Assembly: GCA_021405315.1 (NCBI GenBank)
Contig: QWIH01000002.1
Coordinates: forward strand, 1-64,000
Length of the DNA: 64,000 nucleotides
Direction: 5' to 3'
Source: Leptolyngbya sp. PLA1
GTDB taxonomy: Bacteria > Planctomycetota > Phycisphaerae > Phycisphaerales > UBA1924
Shown here: in pieces, positions 49,775 to 58,677 of the stretch
How the letters are laid out: each line of letters opens with the position of its first letter
How positions within the stretch are numbered: the stretch's first letter is position 1
The notes under the pieces: model-generated
The model's database searches: none
What the model was told of the DNA's origin: nothing
What the model saw: only the letters and a program-made list of their open reading frames with translations
Position numbers and translations under genes: made by a program

Positions 49775-52537
49775 ATGGCCCCGCGCTTCCTGCGCTCCCG
49801 CTCCGCGCTCATGTTGGCCGCGATGACCCTTGCGTCGCTCCCCGCGTCGGGGCAATCCGTCCGCCGGCCGGACCTGGCCCTGCGCGAGGTGGCCCGCTTC
49901 GACTTCGAGGAGCAGGAAACCAACCCGGGGCTGGTCCCCCGAAACTGGTTCCGAGATCAGGACGACCCCGCCGGGACGCGCCGGCCGGGGTTCCCGTCGT
50001 GGAATCAGGCCACCTTGGTGTACGACACCGGCACGGCCCGTCAGGGGGCGGGAGCGGTGTCGCTCCCCACCCGTGGGGGCAGCACGGCACTCCTGCTCGG
50101 GCCCGGCGTCGTTCCCGTGTTTCCCGGGACGGACTACCGCATCCGGGCCGCGGTGCGGACGAAGGGCCTGGCCCACGCGGCGGCCGCCGTTTCAGCCCGA
50201 TTCCTCGACGCCGCCGGTCGCCCGATCGCGGGCACGCAGGTGCGGTCCCCCGCGACCCGGAGTGAGCGCGAGTGGGCGGAACTGGTCGTGGATATCGCGG
50301 GGCTATCCGAGCAGGCGGCGTGGCTGCAGCTCGAGTTGCTCCTGCTCCAGCCGGAGCAGGTCGCGGGCGGTTCCGGACCGTTTCACGTCTGGCAGGAGGA
50401 CCATTCCGGCCTTGCCATCTTCGATGACGTGGTGGTCACGCAACTCCCGCGCGTCGAGCTTGATTCTCCCGACCCCGTCAACGTTTTCCCGGCCCAGCTC
50501 AGGCCCAGCCTCCGCGCGATGGTGCGAGACCTCGCCGGGGAGTCCCTCACGCTGGTGCTCACGGCTCGCGATATCGACGGCCGGATCGTCGATCGGCTCG
50601 AAAAGCCGGACCTTTCCGGCACAACCAGCCTCGTCTGGCAGCCCGCGCTCCCGTCTCTGGGCTGGTACCGCGTCGACCTCTCGATCCTCGGCCCGTCGGG
50701 CGAGGTGGGTGCCGCGGAGACCACCATGCTCTGGCTTGACACGGCGCCCGACGCGCACAGCGAGTCGGCTCGCTTCGGCGTGTGTCTCGGCGCCGAAGAG
50801 CTCGGCCTGCCGGACCGGGTGCCCGCCATCGTCGGGCACGCGGGCGGCGGGGGCGTCACCCTGCCCGCGTGGGACGCTTCGCTCACCGCCGCCGAGGCGC
50901 CGGCGCGGGCAAAGGCCCTTGCATCGCTCGTGGGAGAGCTGATGGTGGGCTGGCAGGATGTCACGGTCTCGCTCCCATCGGTCCCCGATCAGCTCTCTCG
51001 CGACCTCCGCATTGATCCGTCGGGCATCTGGGATGTTCTCAATCAGACCGATCCATCCTGGAAGGCCTACGCGGAACCGTTCTTCGACGAACTCGGCTCC
51101 CGAGTCTCGAGGTGGCAGATCGGCGACCGAGACCAGGGCCGCCTTTTCTGGCGACCGGCCCTCTCCTCGGAGATCGCGACCATCCGCACGGTGCTCTCCG
51201 CCAAGATGCCCCGCCCGGCGATCGTCATCCCCGGAGCGATCGACGCGGACTGGGCGGCAACGCCGCCGGGCGATGACCCCCGCGCCGTTTCGTTTGCGCT
51301 GCGTGTCCGACCGGACGTCGATCCTGAGGGCATCCGCCAGTGGGCGTCGGGCTGGGCCGCCTCCTGGAGGGCGGACGCGACCCCGGACGCGGCGCTCACG
51401 TTTGAGCTCAGCGCGGAGTCGGAGCACCCACCGCGGCAGTCCTGCGCCGCGCTCGCCCGGCGTGTCGTGAGCGCGTGGGCCGGGCTCGGTACCGGGCCCG
51501 CCGCCGACCGGGTGGACCTTCGCATCCACTCTCCGTGGGAGGTCACGCAGGACGCGCGCCCCCGCATCCGCCCGCGCGCCGAGCTGGGTGTCTGGCGGCA
51601 CCTGGTCCGTCGGCTCGGGGGCAGGCGGCCCATCGGGGAGTTCCCGGTCGCGCCCGGCGTCGTCTGCTACATGCTCGCCCCTGTCGGCGAGGGCGATGGT
51701 CCGGGCGCGCTGGTCCTGTGGAACGAGTGGGCCCCGCCGGATCGCGCCGTGCTGCACGAGTTCCTGGGTGACGGGGCGCTCGAGGTGGTGGACATCTTCG
51801 GGGCGCGCCGGCCCGCGCCGACCCCCGAGGGCCGGGGGAGAGTCTCCCTGCCCGTCACCGACGAGCCGGTCTTCATCGAGGGCGTGGACATCGAGCTCGC
51901 GAGGCTGCTCGCCGCCGTCTCCATCGATCCCGCCTTCCTCGAGAACAACCACGAGGACAACGACCGCGCCATCGTCATCACCAACCCCTGGAACGTCGGC
52001 ATCACGGGCCGCGTCACCGTGCTGGAGCCCGGCGGTTTCAGCGGCGAGAAGCGAGATCGCTCCTGGAGAGTCTCCCCTCGCACGCAGACCTTCGCGGCGG
52101 GCCCGCTCGAGGCCGTGCGCGTGCCGATCACCGTCGGATTCAGCCTGGGCGAGGAGGCCTCCACCAAGGAGTTCATCCTCGAACTGGATGTCTCCGCCGG
52201 GCGCTCGTACGAAAAGGTCCTCGTCCGGCGGACGGTCGAGATCGGCTCCACCACCTTCGGGCTCGACGTGGGCTACCGGGTCGCGGGCGATGACCTGCTG
52301 GTCGAGGCCCGCGTCCGCAACAAGTCCGCCACGGCGCTGGACCTCGGCCTGACCGGCTTTGCGCCGGGGCAGCCCCGCGCCATCGCATCCGTGAGCGAGC
52401 TTCCGGCTGGAAGGCAGGCGGTTCGCGTCTTTGTCTTCCCCGGGAAGGCTGCCGCGCTCCGAGGTGAGCGCCTCGTCGTCCGCGCCGCGGACCGCGAGAC
52501 GGGCGTGAGCGTCAGCCGATCGATCATCATCCGGTAG
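49775..52537 (+). CDS. Large secreted protein, possible glycoside hydrolase-like fold
   Basis: A 920-aa exported protein; signal peptide with A-S-G-Q near residue 27. Residues 30-230 look like a carbohydrate-binding-type beta-sandwich (starts V-A-R-F-D-F-E, ends I-F-D-D-V-V-V). A middle part (about 330-590) with D-E-L-G-S-R-V-S-R-W-Q-I-G-D-R-D could be a TIM-barrel, as in GH39-like enzymes; no certain catalytic pair. The C-terminal 200 residues are again beta-rich. I do not recognise a named family; similar multi-domain proteins are frequent in planctomycetes. Starts at 49775. Overlaps the convergent methyltransferase gene by 11 nt. Confidence 0.75.
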   Translation: MAPRFLRSRSALMLAAMTLASLPASGQSVRRPDLALREVARFDFEEQETNPGLVPRNWFRDQDDPAGTRRPGFPSWNQATLVYDTGTARQGAGAVSLPTRGGSTALLLGPGVVPVFPGTDYRIRAAVRTKGLAHAAAAVSARFLDAAGRPIAGTQVRSPATRSEREWAELVVDIAGLSEQAAWLQLELLLLQPEQVAGGSGPFHVWQEDHSGLAIFDDVVVTQLPRVELDSPDPVNVFPAQLRPSLRAMVRDLAGESLTLVLTARDIDGRIVDRLEKPDLSGTTSLVWQPALPSLGWYRVDLSILGPSGEVGAAETTMLWLDTAPDAHSESARFGVCLGAEELGLPDRVPAIVGHAGGGGVTLPAWDASLTAAEAPARAKALASLVGELMVGWQDVTVSLPSVPDQLSRDLRIDPSGIWDVLNQTDPSWKAYAEPFFDELGSRVSRWQIGDRDQGRLFWRPALSSEIATIRTVLSAKMPRPAIVIPGAIDADWAATPPGDDPRAVSFALRVRPDVDPEGIRQWASGWAASWRADATPDAALTFELSAESEHPPRQSCAALARRVVSAWAGLGTGPAADRVDLRIHSPWEVTQDARPRIRPRAELGVWRHLVRRLGGRRPIGEFPVAPGVVCYMLAPVGEGDGPGALVLWNEWAPPDRAVLHEFLGDGALEVVDIFGARRPAPTPEGRGRVSLPVTDEPVFIEGVDIELARLLAAVSIDPAFLENNHEDNDRAIVITNPWNVGITGRVTVLEPGGFSGEKRDRSWRVSPRTQTFAAGPLEAVRVPITVGFSLGEEASTKEFILELDVSAGRSYEKVLVRRTVEIGSTTFGLDVGYRVAGDDLLVEARVRNKSATALDLGLTGFAPGQPRAIASVSELPAGRQAVRVFVFPGKAAALRGERLVVRAADRETGVSVSRSIIIR

Positions 52538-53318
52538 GCGGTCTGAGCAGGAACACGAAGTACCCGGGCTCTCGGGGGGTCGCCGGTTCCCCGTGGCTGT
52601 CGGTCGCGCCGTCGATCGTCCAGCCCGCGCGGGCGATCAACCCCGTCCACTGAGCGAGGTCATACCCGCGCAGTGCGTAGGACGAGTCTACGTGCCGCTC
52701 CTCCGTGCCCCGGTTCACCGTGAGGTGGCTGAACACCCGCTCTGTCCTGCTGGCCTCTCCACGCCCGCCGGTGGGGGGGATGTACTGCACCACCTGCACC
52801 ACGCGCATCGACCCACGCTGACCTTGCCACACGTCCTCCGTGGGGGCTTCGGCGCCGTAGGCGCAGAGCGAGATGCCTACGGCGTAGACCCCGTGGGGGT
52901 GCAGCACCCGCGCCATGGCGCCCAGGTGCTGGCGCATCGCCGCGTCGCTGGCGAGGTGTCGGATGGTGTTGATGGGGTTGAACGCGAAGTCGAACCTGCC
53001 GAGACGGCGCCCGGCATCGAAGTCCCGCATGTCGGCGAGGAAGAAGCGGGGCCTGCGAGCTGGGCTGCGCCTGGCTGCGCGGGCCCGGGCGTAGCTGACC
53101 ATCGGGGCGGACACATCGAACCCGACGCAGGCGATGCCGTGCCTGGATGCCTCCATGAGATAGCGTCCGGTTCCGCTCGCGGGCTCGAGCCACCTGGGTG
53201 AGCGCACGTTCCCCACGGCACGTCGCTGGATCGCGCGGAGCACGTCCACCTCTTCCGCGGTGCCGGGGGCGTGCAGCACGTCGTACAGGTCCGGGATGGA
53301 GTAAAAATCCGTCGGCAC
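52527..53318 (-). CDS. Class I SAM-dependent methyltransferase
   Basis: A 263-aa methyltransferase. Motif I reads W-L-E-P-A-S-G-T-G-R-Y near residue 44, the acidic end of beta 2 is V-G-F-D-V-S, and motif II is in A-D-M-R-D-F; F-A-F-N-P-I-N-T follows. The N-terminal F-Y-S-I-P-D-L-Y-D resembles small-molecule methyltransferases of the UbiE-like group. Substrate unknown. GTG at 53318 begins the folded domain; the frame is open further upstream but gives low-complexity sequence. It overlaps the convergent secreted-protein gene at its 3' end. Confidence 0.85.
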   Translation of the reverse strand: MPTDFYSIPDLYDVLHAPGTAEEVDVLRAIQRRAVGNVRSPRWLEPASGTGRYLMEASRHGIACVGFDVSAPMVSYARARAARRSPARRPRFFLADMRDFDAGRRLGRFDFAFNPINTIRHLASDAAMRQHLGAMARVLHPHGVYAVGISLCAYGAEAPTEDVWQGQRGSMRVVQVVQYIPPTGGRGEASRTERVFSHLTVNRGTEERHVDSSYALRGYDLAQWTGLIARAGWTIDGATDSHGEPATPREPGYFVFLLRPPTG

Positions 53319-53484
53319 GGGCCCTGAGCGTACCCGCGCTCTCGGACCCGAACATCCCGTCGCCCCTCGCGCCCCCCGCAGGCCCGGTATCCCCGCCACC
53401 GCGAAGCCCCGTGCGCGTCCTCCCGGCCTCGGGTGTCCCCCGGAACAGGCCGATGATGCTCCGAGCGTGGGCGGAGACGCCGCC

Positions 53485-54078
53485 ATGACCCGGATCTTCA
53501 TCGGCACCGCCGAGAGTCGGCCCGCGGGCTGGACCGTCCTGGGCACGGGCCCCGGCTGCCACCTCTGCCTTGATCCCGCGACGCAGCCCCTCCCGTTCCC
53601 GGATAACTCCGTGGACGCTGCGATGGTCTGTCACACGCTGCAACGGGTCCCCCCTGTCCGCCTCGCGTTCGTTCTCGCTGAACTCCGCCGCGTGATCAAG
53701 CCCGGCGGCTGGCGCGATACCGCGGACGGCTCGCAGCCGTTCGAAGGTGGCCTGGTTCGGTTCAGCGTGCCGGACCTGTCCGCCGCCTGCCGCGCGTACA
53801 TCGAATCCAACGAGGCGTTCTTCGCCGGGCAGCCCGTCGCCCCTGAGCCGGAGGAGCCCATCGGGGTTCGGATGGCGGCGTGGCTCTCCGCGGCGGCGCC
53901 CCACCAGGCCTTCGACCACGAGACGCTTCAGTGGTGGCTCAAGCGACAGGGGTTCGACGGGATGTACCGGAGCGCCTACAGAAAGAGCCTCCTGCCCGAA
54001 CTCCGCGTGGAGGGCGTCGACCATCGTCCCCACGACAGCCTGTTCATCGAGGCATGGAAGTCCCGGAGAGCCGCGTGA
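53485..54078 (+). CDS. Degenerate SAM-methyltransferase-like protein
   Basis: A 197-aa protein with the late motifs of methyltransferases that act in polysaccharide pathways: L-P-F-P-D-N-S-V-D near residue 37, E-L-R-R-V-I-K-P-G-G near 70, and R-F-S-V-P-D-L around 97. The glycine-rich SAM loop at the start is not standard (G-T-G-P-G-C-H), and a 14-residue insert breaks the strand after K-P-G-G. It may be a specialised or inactive member. Its stop overlaps the GTG of the HAD phosphatase by 4 nt, so both probably belong to one glycan pathway. ATG at 53485. Confidence 0.65.
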   Translation: MTRIFIGTAESRPAGWTVLGTGPGCHLCLDPATQPLPFPDNSVDAAMVCHTLQRVPPVRLAFVLAELRRVIKPGGWRDTADGSQPFEGGLVRFSVPDLSAACRAYIESNEAFFAGQPVAPEPEEPIGVRMAAWLSAAAPHQAFDHETLQWWLKRQGFDGMYRSAYRKSLLPELRVEGVDHRPHDSLFIEAWKSRRAA

Positions 54079-54620
54079 ACAAGCCCGTGAGCCCGTCGAA
54101 GAGGCCGTCGTCCCCAGCCCGCGTCCGGTCCTTCAAGAAGCGCCTCGCCGCGGTGTCGCTCGTTGTCTTTGACTTCGACGGGGTGATGACCGACAACCGG
54201 GTGCTCACGCTGCAGGACGGCACCGAGGGCGTGTTCTGCGATCGGTCCGACGGCCTGGGCGTCGGGATGCTCAAGAAGGCGGGGGTGCCGATGCTTGTTC
54301 TCTCGAAGGAGCCCAATCCGGTCGTCGCCGCCCGGTGCCGCAAGCTCCAGCTCGAATGCGAGCAGGGCATCGATGACAAGGTGGCGAGGCTGGATCAGAT
54401 TCTCCGTGAACGGGGGCTCGCGTGGACCGGCGTGGCGTACGTGGGCAACGACGTGAACGACGTGCCGTGCATGTCGCGCGCGGGGCTGGCGATCGCCGTT
54501 GCCGACGCGTACCCGCCCGCGCTCGGGGTGGCGAAGCTGGTGACCACCCGGCCCGGGGGCAAGGGCGCGGTCCGCGAAGTCTGCGACTGGCTGCTGGCGG
54601 CCGGTGCCGGGCAGAGGTGA
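54075..54620 (+). CDS. KdsC/NeuA-C type HAD phosphatase
   Basis: A 181-aa HAD-superfamily IIIA phosphatase. Motif I is F-D-F-D-G-V-M-T-D (nucleophile Asp and general acid), motif II Ser in L-V-L-S-K-E, Lys in G-I-D-D-K, and motif IV G-N-D-V-N-D. The group includes KDO-8-phosphate phosphatase and the HAD domain of CMP-sialate synthetases, so a nonulosonate or KDO-like sugar acid pathway is likely. No KdsA, KdsB or NeuB gene is present here. GTG start at 54075 lies within the stop of the preceding gene. A basic 20-residue N-terminal tail precedes the fold. Confidence 0.85.
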   Translation: MNKPVSPSKRPSSPARVRSFKKRLAAVSLVVFDFDGVMTDNRVLTLQDGTEGVFCDRSDGLGVGMLKKAGVPMLVLSKEPNPVVAARCRKLQLECEQGIDDKVARLDQILRERGLAWTGVAYVGNDVNDVPCMSRAGLAIAVADAYPPALGVAKLVTTRPGGKGAVREVCDWLLAAGAGQR

Positions 54621-54787
54621 CGCCCGTTCTCGGCCCCCGCCCGGTCGGCGCCGTTCGCGCCACCCGCATGCCCGCGGCACCAATTCCGGCCTTTGCTGGG
54701 CGGGGTGCATCCGGCGCGTAGGATTGCCGGTACACCCCCGCGGGCGTGCTCACGCCCTGCGGTCAGGTGCACATGGAGGATCGGCAG

Positions 54788-55201
54788 ATGGACCTTCGCA
54801 AGGCGGTTCGTGCGGCGTCGCGCGGCTTCTCGCTCCTCGAACTGATGCTGGTGCTCGCCATCATCGGCATCCTCATGTCGGTCGTGGCCATCAACGTGCT
54901 CGGCGCCGGCGACAAGGCCAAGATCAAGGCCAGCAAGGCCAGCATGGACACCATCAAGCAGGCCCTCACCACGTACAACCTCAACCACAGTGCCTACCCC
55001 CCGACCCTCGAAACGCTCCGCACCGTCAAGGAACTCGACCCGAGCAAGCCCCTGAAGGACGGCTGGAACCGCGACTTCGTCTACAACCTCGTGAGCTCCA
55101 ACGCGGACCGCCCGTTCACGCTCTTCTCCGCCGGGCCCGACGGGAACACCGGCACCGAGGACGACATCGACGTCTGGACGATGTACGAGGACAAGAGGTA
55201 A
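54788..55201 (+). CDS. gspG: Type II secretion major pseudopilin GspG
   Basis: A 137-aa pseudopilin. The prepilin signature is complete: basic leader, cleavage at G13/F14, E18 at position +5 of the mature protein, and a hydrophobic helix L-M-L-V-L-A-I-I-G-I-L. The C-terminal domain has P-P-T-L-E-T-L, L-K-D-G-W-N-R-D-F-V-Y and S-A-G-P-D-G-x4-E-D-D-I, the last being the calcium site of GspG. It forms the shaft of the T2SS pseudopilus. Start at 54788 is set by GGAGG 8 nt upstream; Met codons further up are not needed. It leads a run of seven or more coupled genes. Confidence 0.93.
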   Translation: MDLRKAVRAASRGFSLLELMLVLAIIGILMSVVAINVLGAGDKAKIKASKASMDTIKQALTTYNLNHSAYPPTLETLRTVKELDPSKPLKDGWNRDFVYNLVSSNADRPFTLFSAGPDGNTGTEDDIDVWTMYEDKR

Positions 55202-55240
55202 CGCCGGCGCGCCGCCCGGCGCGACATCCGGAGGATGTCA

Positions 55241-55861
55241 ATGCCGCCAACCCGCGCCCGGTTCACTGCCCGTGCCGGGTTCACATTTCTCGAGACTGTC
55301 GCCGCCGCCGCGCTCCTGGGCATCCTTGCCGCCGCGGTCTTTGGCGCGCTCAACGCCATGGTCACCTCGCAGAGCCGCATGCGTCAGCGGCTGGCGTGCG
55401 CGGAGCTCGCGAACCGCATCATTCTGATGTACCTGGACGACAAGGACTCCATGCCCCCCCGGGGCGTGAGCATCCCCTACGCGGGCTCGGAGTATCGCTG
55501 GGAGATGACCGAGCGCCCCGTGGAGATCGTTCCCGCGCGCCCGGATGTTGCCGCCGAGCGGGCCGCGGAGAACCGGGGCCTGCGTCTGGACCGCATCCAG
55601 AACGTCACGGTTCGTGTGTGGCTCGACGACGGGACGGGCGAGACCGCCACCTTCACCGAGGCGGGGCCCTTCGCGGTGCTGACCCGCATGGTGGACCCCA
55701 TCGGTCGCGCGATGCGCAACCCGGACTCCGCCGAGTACCTGCTGCGGGATCCGAACTCGCCTCGGTTCCAGGAGTTCATGTCCGACCTTCAGCGGTTCAG
55801 CAGTTCGGGCCGTGGCGCTCCAAGGCCCGGGCCGGCCGCCCCGTCCGGGAGCGGAAAGTGA
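55241..55861 (+). CDS. Minor pseudopilin, GspI-like
   Basis: A 206-aa prepilin-like protein with leader to G13 and F14-T-F-L-E18, then a hydrophobic helix A-A-A-A-L-L-G-I-L. The rest has no Cys and ends in a Gly/Pro/Ser-rich tail. Position between GspG and the GspJ-like gene and the length suggest GspI or GspH, the tip pseudopilins. GGAGG sits 6 nt before the ATG at 55241, so the upstream ATG at 55235 is less likely. Its stop overlaps the next ATG by one base (TGATG). Confidence 0.75.
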   Translation: MPPTRARFTARAGFTFLETVAAAALLGILAAAVFGALNAMVTSQSRMRQRLACAELANRIILMYLDDKDSMPPRGVSIPYAGSEYRWEMTERPVEIVPARPDVAAERAAENRGLRLDRIQNVTVRVWLDDGTGETATFTEAGPFAVLTRMVDPIGRAMRNPDSAEYLLRDPNSPRFQEFMSDLQRFSSSGRGAPRPGPAAPSGSGK

Positions 55862-56973
55862 TGCGCCGCGCGTTCACTCTCCTTGAAACCGCCTTCGCCG
55901 CCGTCATCGGCGCCATCATCGTGCTGGTGGTGATCGGCATGATGGCCTCGATGGAGCGCACGGACCGGCTCCTCGCGGCCCGCGCGGAGCAGTCCGGCGA
56001 CCTGCAGCGGGCGCGCATCGTCATGCAGCGGGTGTGCGGCAACTTCCTGATGTCGAACAAGCTTCCGCCCCGGCCCGCCGACCAGGCCGCCGACCCCAAG
56101 CAACCCGCGGCGCGGGCGTCGCGCAGAGAGGCCGACCGAGCGCAGAGCCCGATCACGCCGCGCATCATCCTCGACGCGGACCCCGCGTACCCCGGTGCGC
56201 TCATGTCCCGCTCGGATGGCAGCGGGGATCGGTTCACCGTGCAGCGGCTTGAGGTCGTCGTCTCCGATCCGCCCGTGCCCTCCACGGAGCGTGACGCATG
56301 GAGCATGATCCGAGCCGGCGTTCCCATGAGACGCACGGACCGGGAAGCCCGCGCCCGCGAGCGGGCGGCCGCCGCCGACAAGCCCGCAGACCGGGACGAC
56401 CAGGCCAGCGGAGCCGCGGCCCTCCGCGCGGCGCTCTTCGAGGAAGAGGCCCAAGGGATGGTGCGTGCGGTGCGCGGCGCCATCGAGTTCCACCCGCAGG
56501 GTCGACGCGCCGCGCAGGGCAGGCTTGAGGACCTCAAGCGGGCTTCCGGGGAGACGTTTGAGACGCCCACGCTCTGGGAGATGTGGTGGGTTCCGCTCCC
56601 GCCCCGGGGCGACACCATCGACGACGAACCCCCGCCCGCGGCCCTCGCCGGGCTCGACGAACCGTACCTCATCGCGTCCAACATCCGCTTCGCCCGCTTC
56701 ACGGCGTTCGACGACCGCGAGAAGAAGCTCCGCTTTGCCGCCGCCCGCCGCCAGGAGCTGCCGGCGTACATCGAGCTCGAGATCGAGACCGGGTCCGGCC
56801 TGAGTGTTCACTGGATGTTCGAGACCAGCGGCGCCTCGGGGCCCGAGGTACCTCCCAAGCCCACGGCGCCCGAGGGGTCCGGCAAGGGGGCAGCCGACAA
56901 GGCGACGCCCGACGGTTCGCCCGCTGCGAAGCCCGCTCCGACCGCCCCGAAGGACAAGGGGGTGAGCAAGTGA
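55861..56973 (+). CDS. Minor pseudopilin, GspJ-like, with long insert
   Basis: A 370-aa prepilin-like protein. M-R-R-A then F5-T-L-L-E9 is a prepilin cleavage site with Ala rather than Gly before it, followed by a hydrophobic helix to residue 30. GspJ is usually about 200 aa; here an extra charged Ala/Arg/Asp-rich region (about residues 145-200) and a disordered Pro/Lys tail account for the length. It would sit at the pseudopilus tip with I and K. The end overlaps the GspK-like start by 4 nt (GTGA). Confidence 0.75.
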   Translation: MRRAFTLLETAFAAVIGAIIVLVVIGMMASMERTDRLLAARAEQSGDLQRARIVMQRVCGNFLMSNKLPPRPADQAADPKQPAARASRREADRAQSPITPRIILDADPAYPGALMSRSDGSGDRFTVQRLEVVVSDPPVPSTERDAWSMIRAGVPMRRTDREARARERAAAADKPADRDDQASGAAALRAALFEEEAQGMVRAVRGAIEFHPQGRRAAQGRLEDLKRASGETFETPTLWEMWWVPLPPRGDTIDDEPPPAALAGLDEPYLIASNIRFARFTAFDDREKKLRFAAARRQELPAYIELEIETGSGLSVHWMFETSGASGPEVPPKPTAPEGSGKGAADKATPDGSPAAKPAPTAPKDKGVSK

Positions 56974-57776
56974 GCCGGCGTCGCGCCTTTGCGCTCCCCA
57001 CAATCGTCATCGTGGCGCTGATCTTCGCGGTCATGCTCACCGTGATGATCGAACGCAACACGGCGCAGGTCCTGCTGACCCACAGGCAGTACGAGTCGTA
57101 CACGTTCTCGCACGCAACCCGGGGGGTGGGCGAGGCGGTCGATGCGTGGATTCGCAGCAACCAGTCGCGTCCGATCGCGGACGCGCTCGGACCGGACGGC
57201 TGGGCGTTCGACCTCGAGGCCGAGGGCGGCTCCACCGTCCGCGTGTACCTCCACGACGGTCAAGGCCTCGCCCTCGCCGAACTCGCCGGCCTCCGCGCGG
57301 ACGCGCTGGATTCGGGCGTGGAAATACTGCGAGCCCTCCGCGACCTGCACCCGGACCGGGCCTCCCGCCTCGTCCGCCGGGAGGGTCCGCTCGCGGTCAG
57401 CGTGAACGCCGCCCCGCCAGAGGTGCTGGAGGCGGTCGTGGACTCGGTCATGGCGGGGTCCGGCACGCGGGACATCATCGCCGAGCTGACCGCGGGGCGC
57501 GCGGGGCGAGCGCTGGACGACGAGGGCCTGACCCGCATCCTCGACGCCAGCCACGCGGACGGCGACGCCAAGCCCCGGCTCAAGGCGCTCCTCACCGCCA
57601 GTCCGATCCTGTGGCGTGTGGAGGCCCAGGCCCGGTCCCGTGCCACGGGGGTCGTGGGAGACCGGTTTGCCGCGTGGGCTGTGATCAGCCGGGGCAGCCG
57701 GACCGGGGCGGACCGGTCCGCCGCGGTGCAGAGGACGGTGTCGGTATTCGGGTGGGAGAAGACCGAAGACCGCTAA
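56970..57776 (+). CDS. Minor pseudopilin, GspK-like
   Basis: A 268-aa protein. It begins S-R-R-R-A then F-A-L-P-T-I-V and a hydrophobic helix. The +5 Glu of other pseudopilins is absent, which is characteristic of GspK. A-P-P-E-V-L-E and similar segments suggest the helical domain of GspK, and D-G-Q-G-L-A may hold part of its fold. It probably caps the pseudopilus. GTG at 56970. The C-terminus is the ordinary end W-E-K-T-E-D-R. 61 nt to the next gene's ATG. Confidence 0.75.
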   Translation: MSRRRAFALPTIVIVALIFAVMLTVMIERNTAQVLLTHRQYESYTFSHATRGVGEAVDAWIRSNQSRPIADALGPDGWAFDLEAEGGSTVRVYLHDGQGLALAELAGLRADALDSGVEILRALRDLHPDRASRLVRREGPLAVSVNAAPPEVLEAVVDSVMAGSGTRDIIAELTAGRAGRALDDEGLTRILDASHADGDAKPRLKALLTASPILWRVEAQARSRATGVVGDRFAAWAVISRGSRTGADRSAAVQRTVSVFGWEKTEDR

Positions 57777-57837
57777 TATGTTCGGAGGCTCCCGGGGCAA
57801 GGCTCCGCGGAGGATCAGGGAAGGTCGGAGCGTTCGC

Positions 57838-58677
57838 ATGGCACGCGTCATCGATTCTCAGCAGGCGGGGAGGCAGGCCCTGGTGGCGCAGGCCGCGTGC
57901 GCTCTGGCCATCCTCGCAGGCCTGGGCATTGCCGCGGTCGGGCTCCCGGGCGGTGTGGACTCCACGCCCCCCTCCTCGCTCACGCTGCCCGAGGTCACGG
58001 TGACCCCGGCTGGTGCGGGTCAGGTCGCCCCGTCTCGTCCGGTTGATGAGGCCGGCATCGATGCGAGACTGGCCCGGTTCACCAACGCGCCGCGCGTGAC
58101 GACGCCGGTCGTCGTCAACACGAACGATGGGCAGCCCGAACCGGCGCCGTCGGTGGAGACCAAGTACCTCGGGCCGGTCACGATGGGCACGCGCCTGCTG
58201 GCGCTGATGACCATCCAGGGAAGGCAGCGATTCGTCAAGGTGGGGGATCAACTCCCCGACGAATCCCGCGTTGTCGAGATCACCCCGGTGGAAGTTGTCA
58301 CCGAGGGGCCCGCGGGGCGCAAGACCTACGAACTGGCATCTCGCTCTGGGCAGGTGCTGACGCACGCGCCGCTCGGGCCGGGGGTGAAGGGTGGGGTGCC
58401 ACGCACCGCGGCGCCCGTGGCGCCGATCCCGCCCGTCACCGCCAGCGCGGTCAACAGCGCCCTCTCGGGCAACGTGAAGGCCCGCCCGGCCCGCCGTCGT
58501 CCGGGCGATGCCGACGGCTCGCCCGAGCGGTTCCAGGAGATCGTGGACCAGGTGAAGAAGTCCGCGACGGGCGAAACCTCCGAAGACGAGCTGATGCAGA
58601 AGGCCAAGGCCGTGTTCGAGGAAGAAACCATCAAGGCGGTGGAGTCCAAGGGCTCCGAGAAGGGCGGCAAGCAGTGA
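57838..58677 (+). CDS. GspC-like inner-membrane secretion protein
   Basis: A 279-aa protein with one membrane helix (about residues 12-35), a Pro/Thr-rich linker, and a small beta domain around 115-175 (Y-L-G-P-V-T-M-G, A-L-M-T-I-Q-G-R-Q-R-F-V-K-V-G-D-Q-L-P, V-V-E-I-T-P-V-E-V-V). This resembles the homology region of GspC/PilP, which links the inner-membrane platform to the outer-membrane secretin. A charged C-terminal helix follows. The ATG at 57838 has GGAG upstream; an in-frame Met 20 codons earlier is less likely. Stop overlaps the next GTG by 4 nt. Confidence 0.6.
   Translation: MARVIDSQQAGRQALVAQAACALAILAGLGIAAVGLPGGVDSTPPSSLTLPEVTVTPAGAGQVAPSRPVDEAGIDARLARFTNAPRVTTPVVVNTNDGQPEPAPSVETKYLGPVTMGTRLLALMTIQGRQRFVKVGDQLPDESRVVEITPVEVVTEGPAGRKTYELASRSGQVLTHAPLGPGVKGGVPRTAAPVAPIPPVTASAVNSALSGNVKARPARRRPGDADGSPERFQEIVDQVKKSATGETSEDELMQKAKAVFEEETIKAVESKGSEKGGKQ

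Noticed and set aside
54604-55860. Upstream extension of the GspJ-like frame across gspG and the GspI-like gene
   Set aside because: The pseudopilin genes in the other frames have full signatures; the extension has none, and the prepilin leader begins at 55861.
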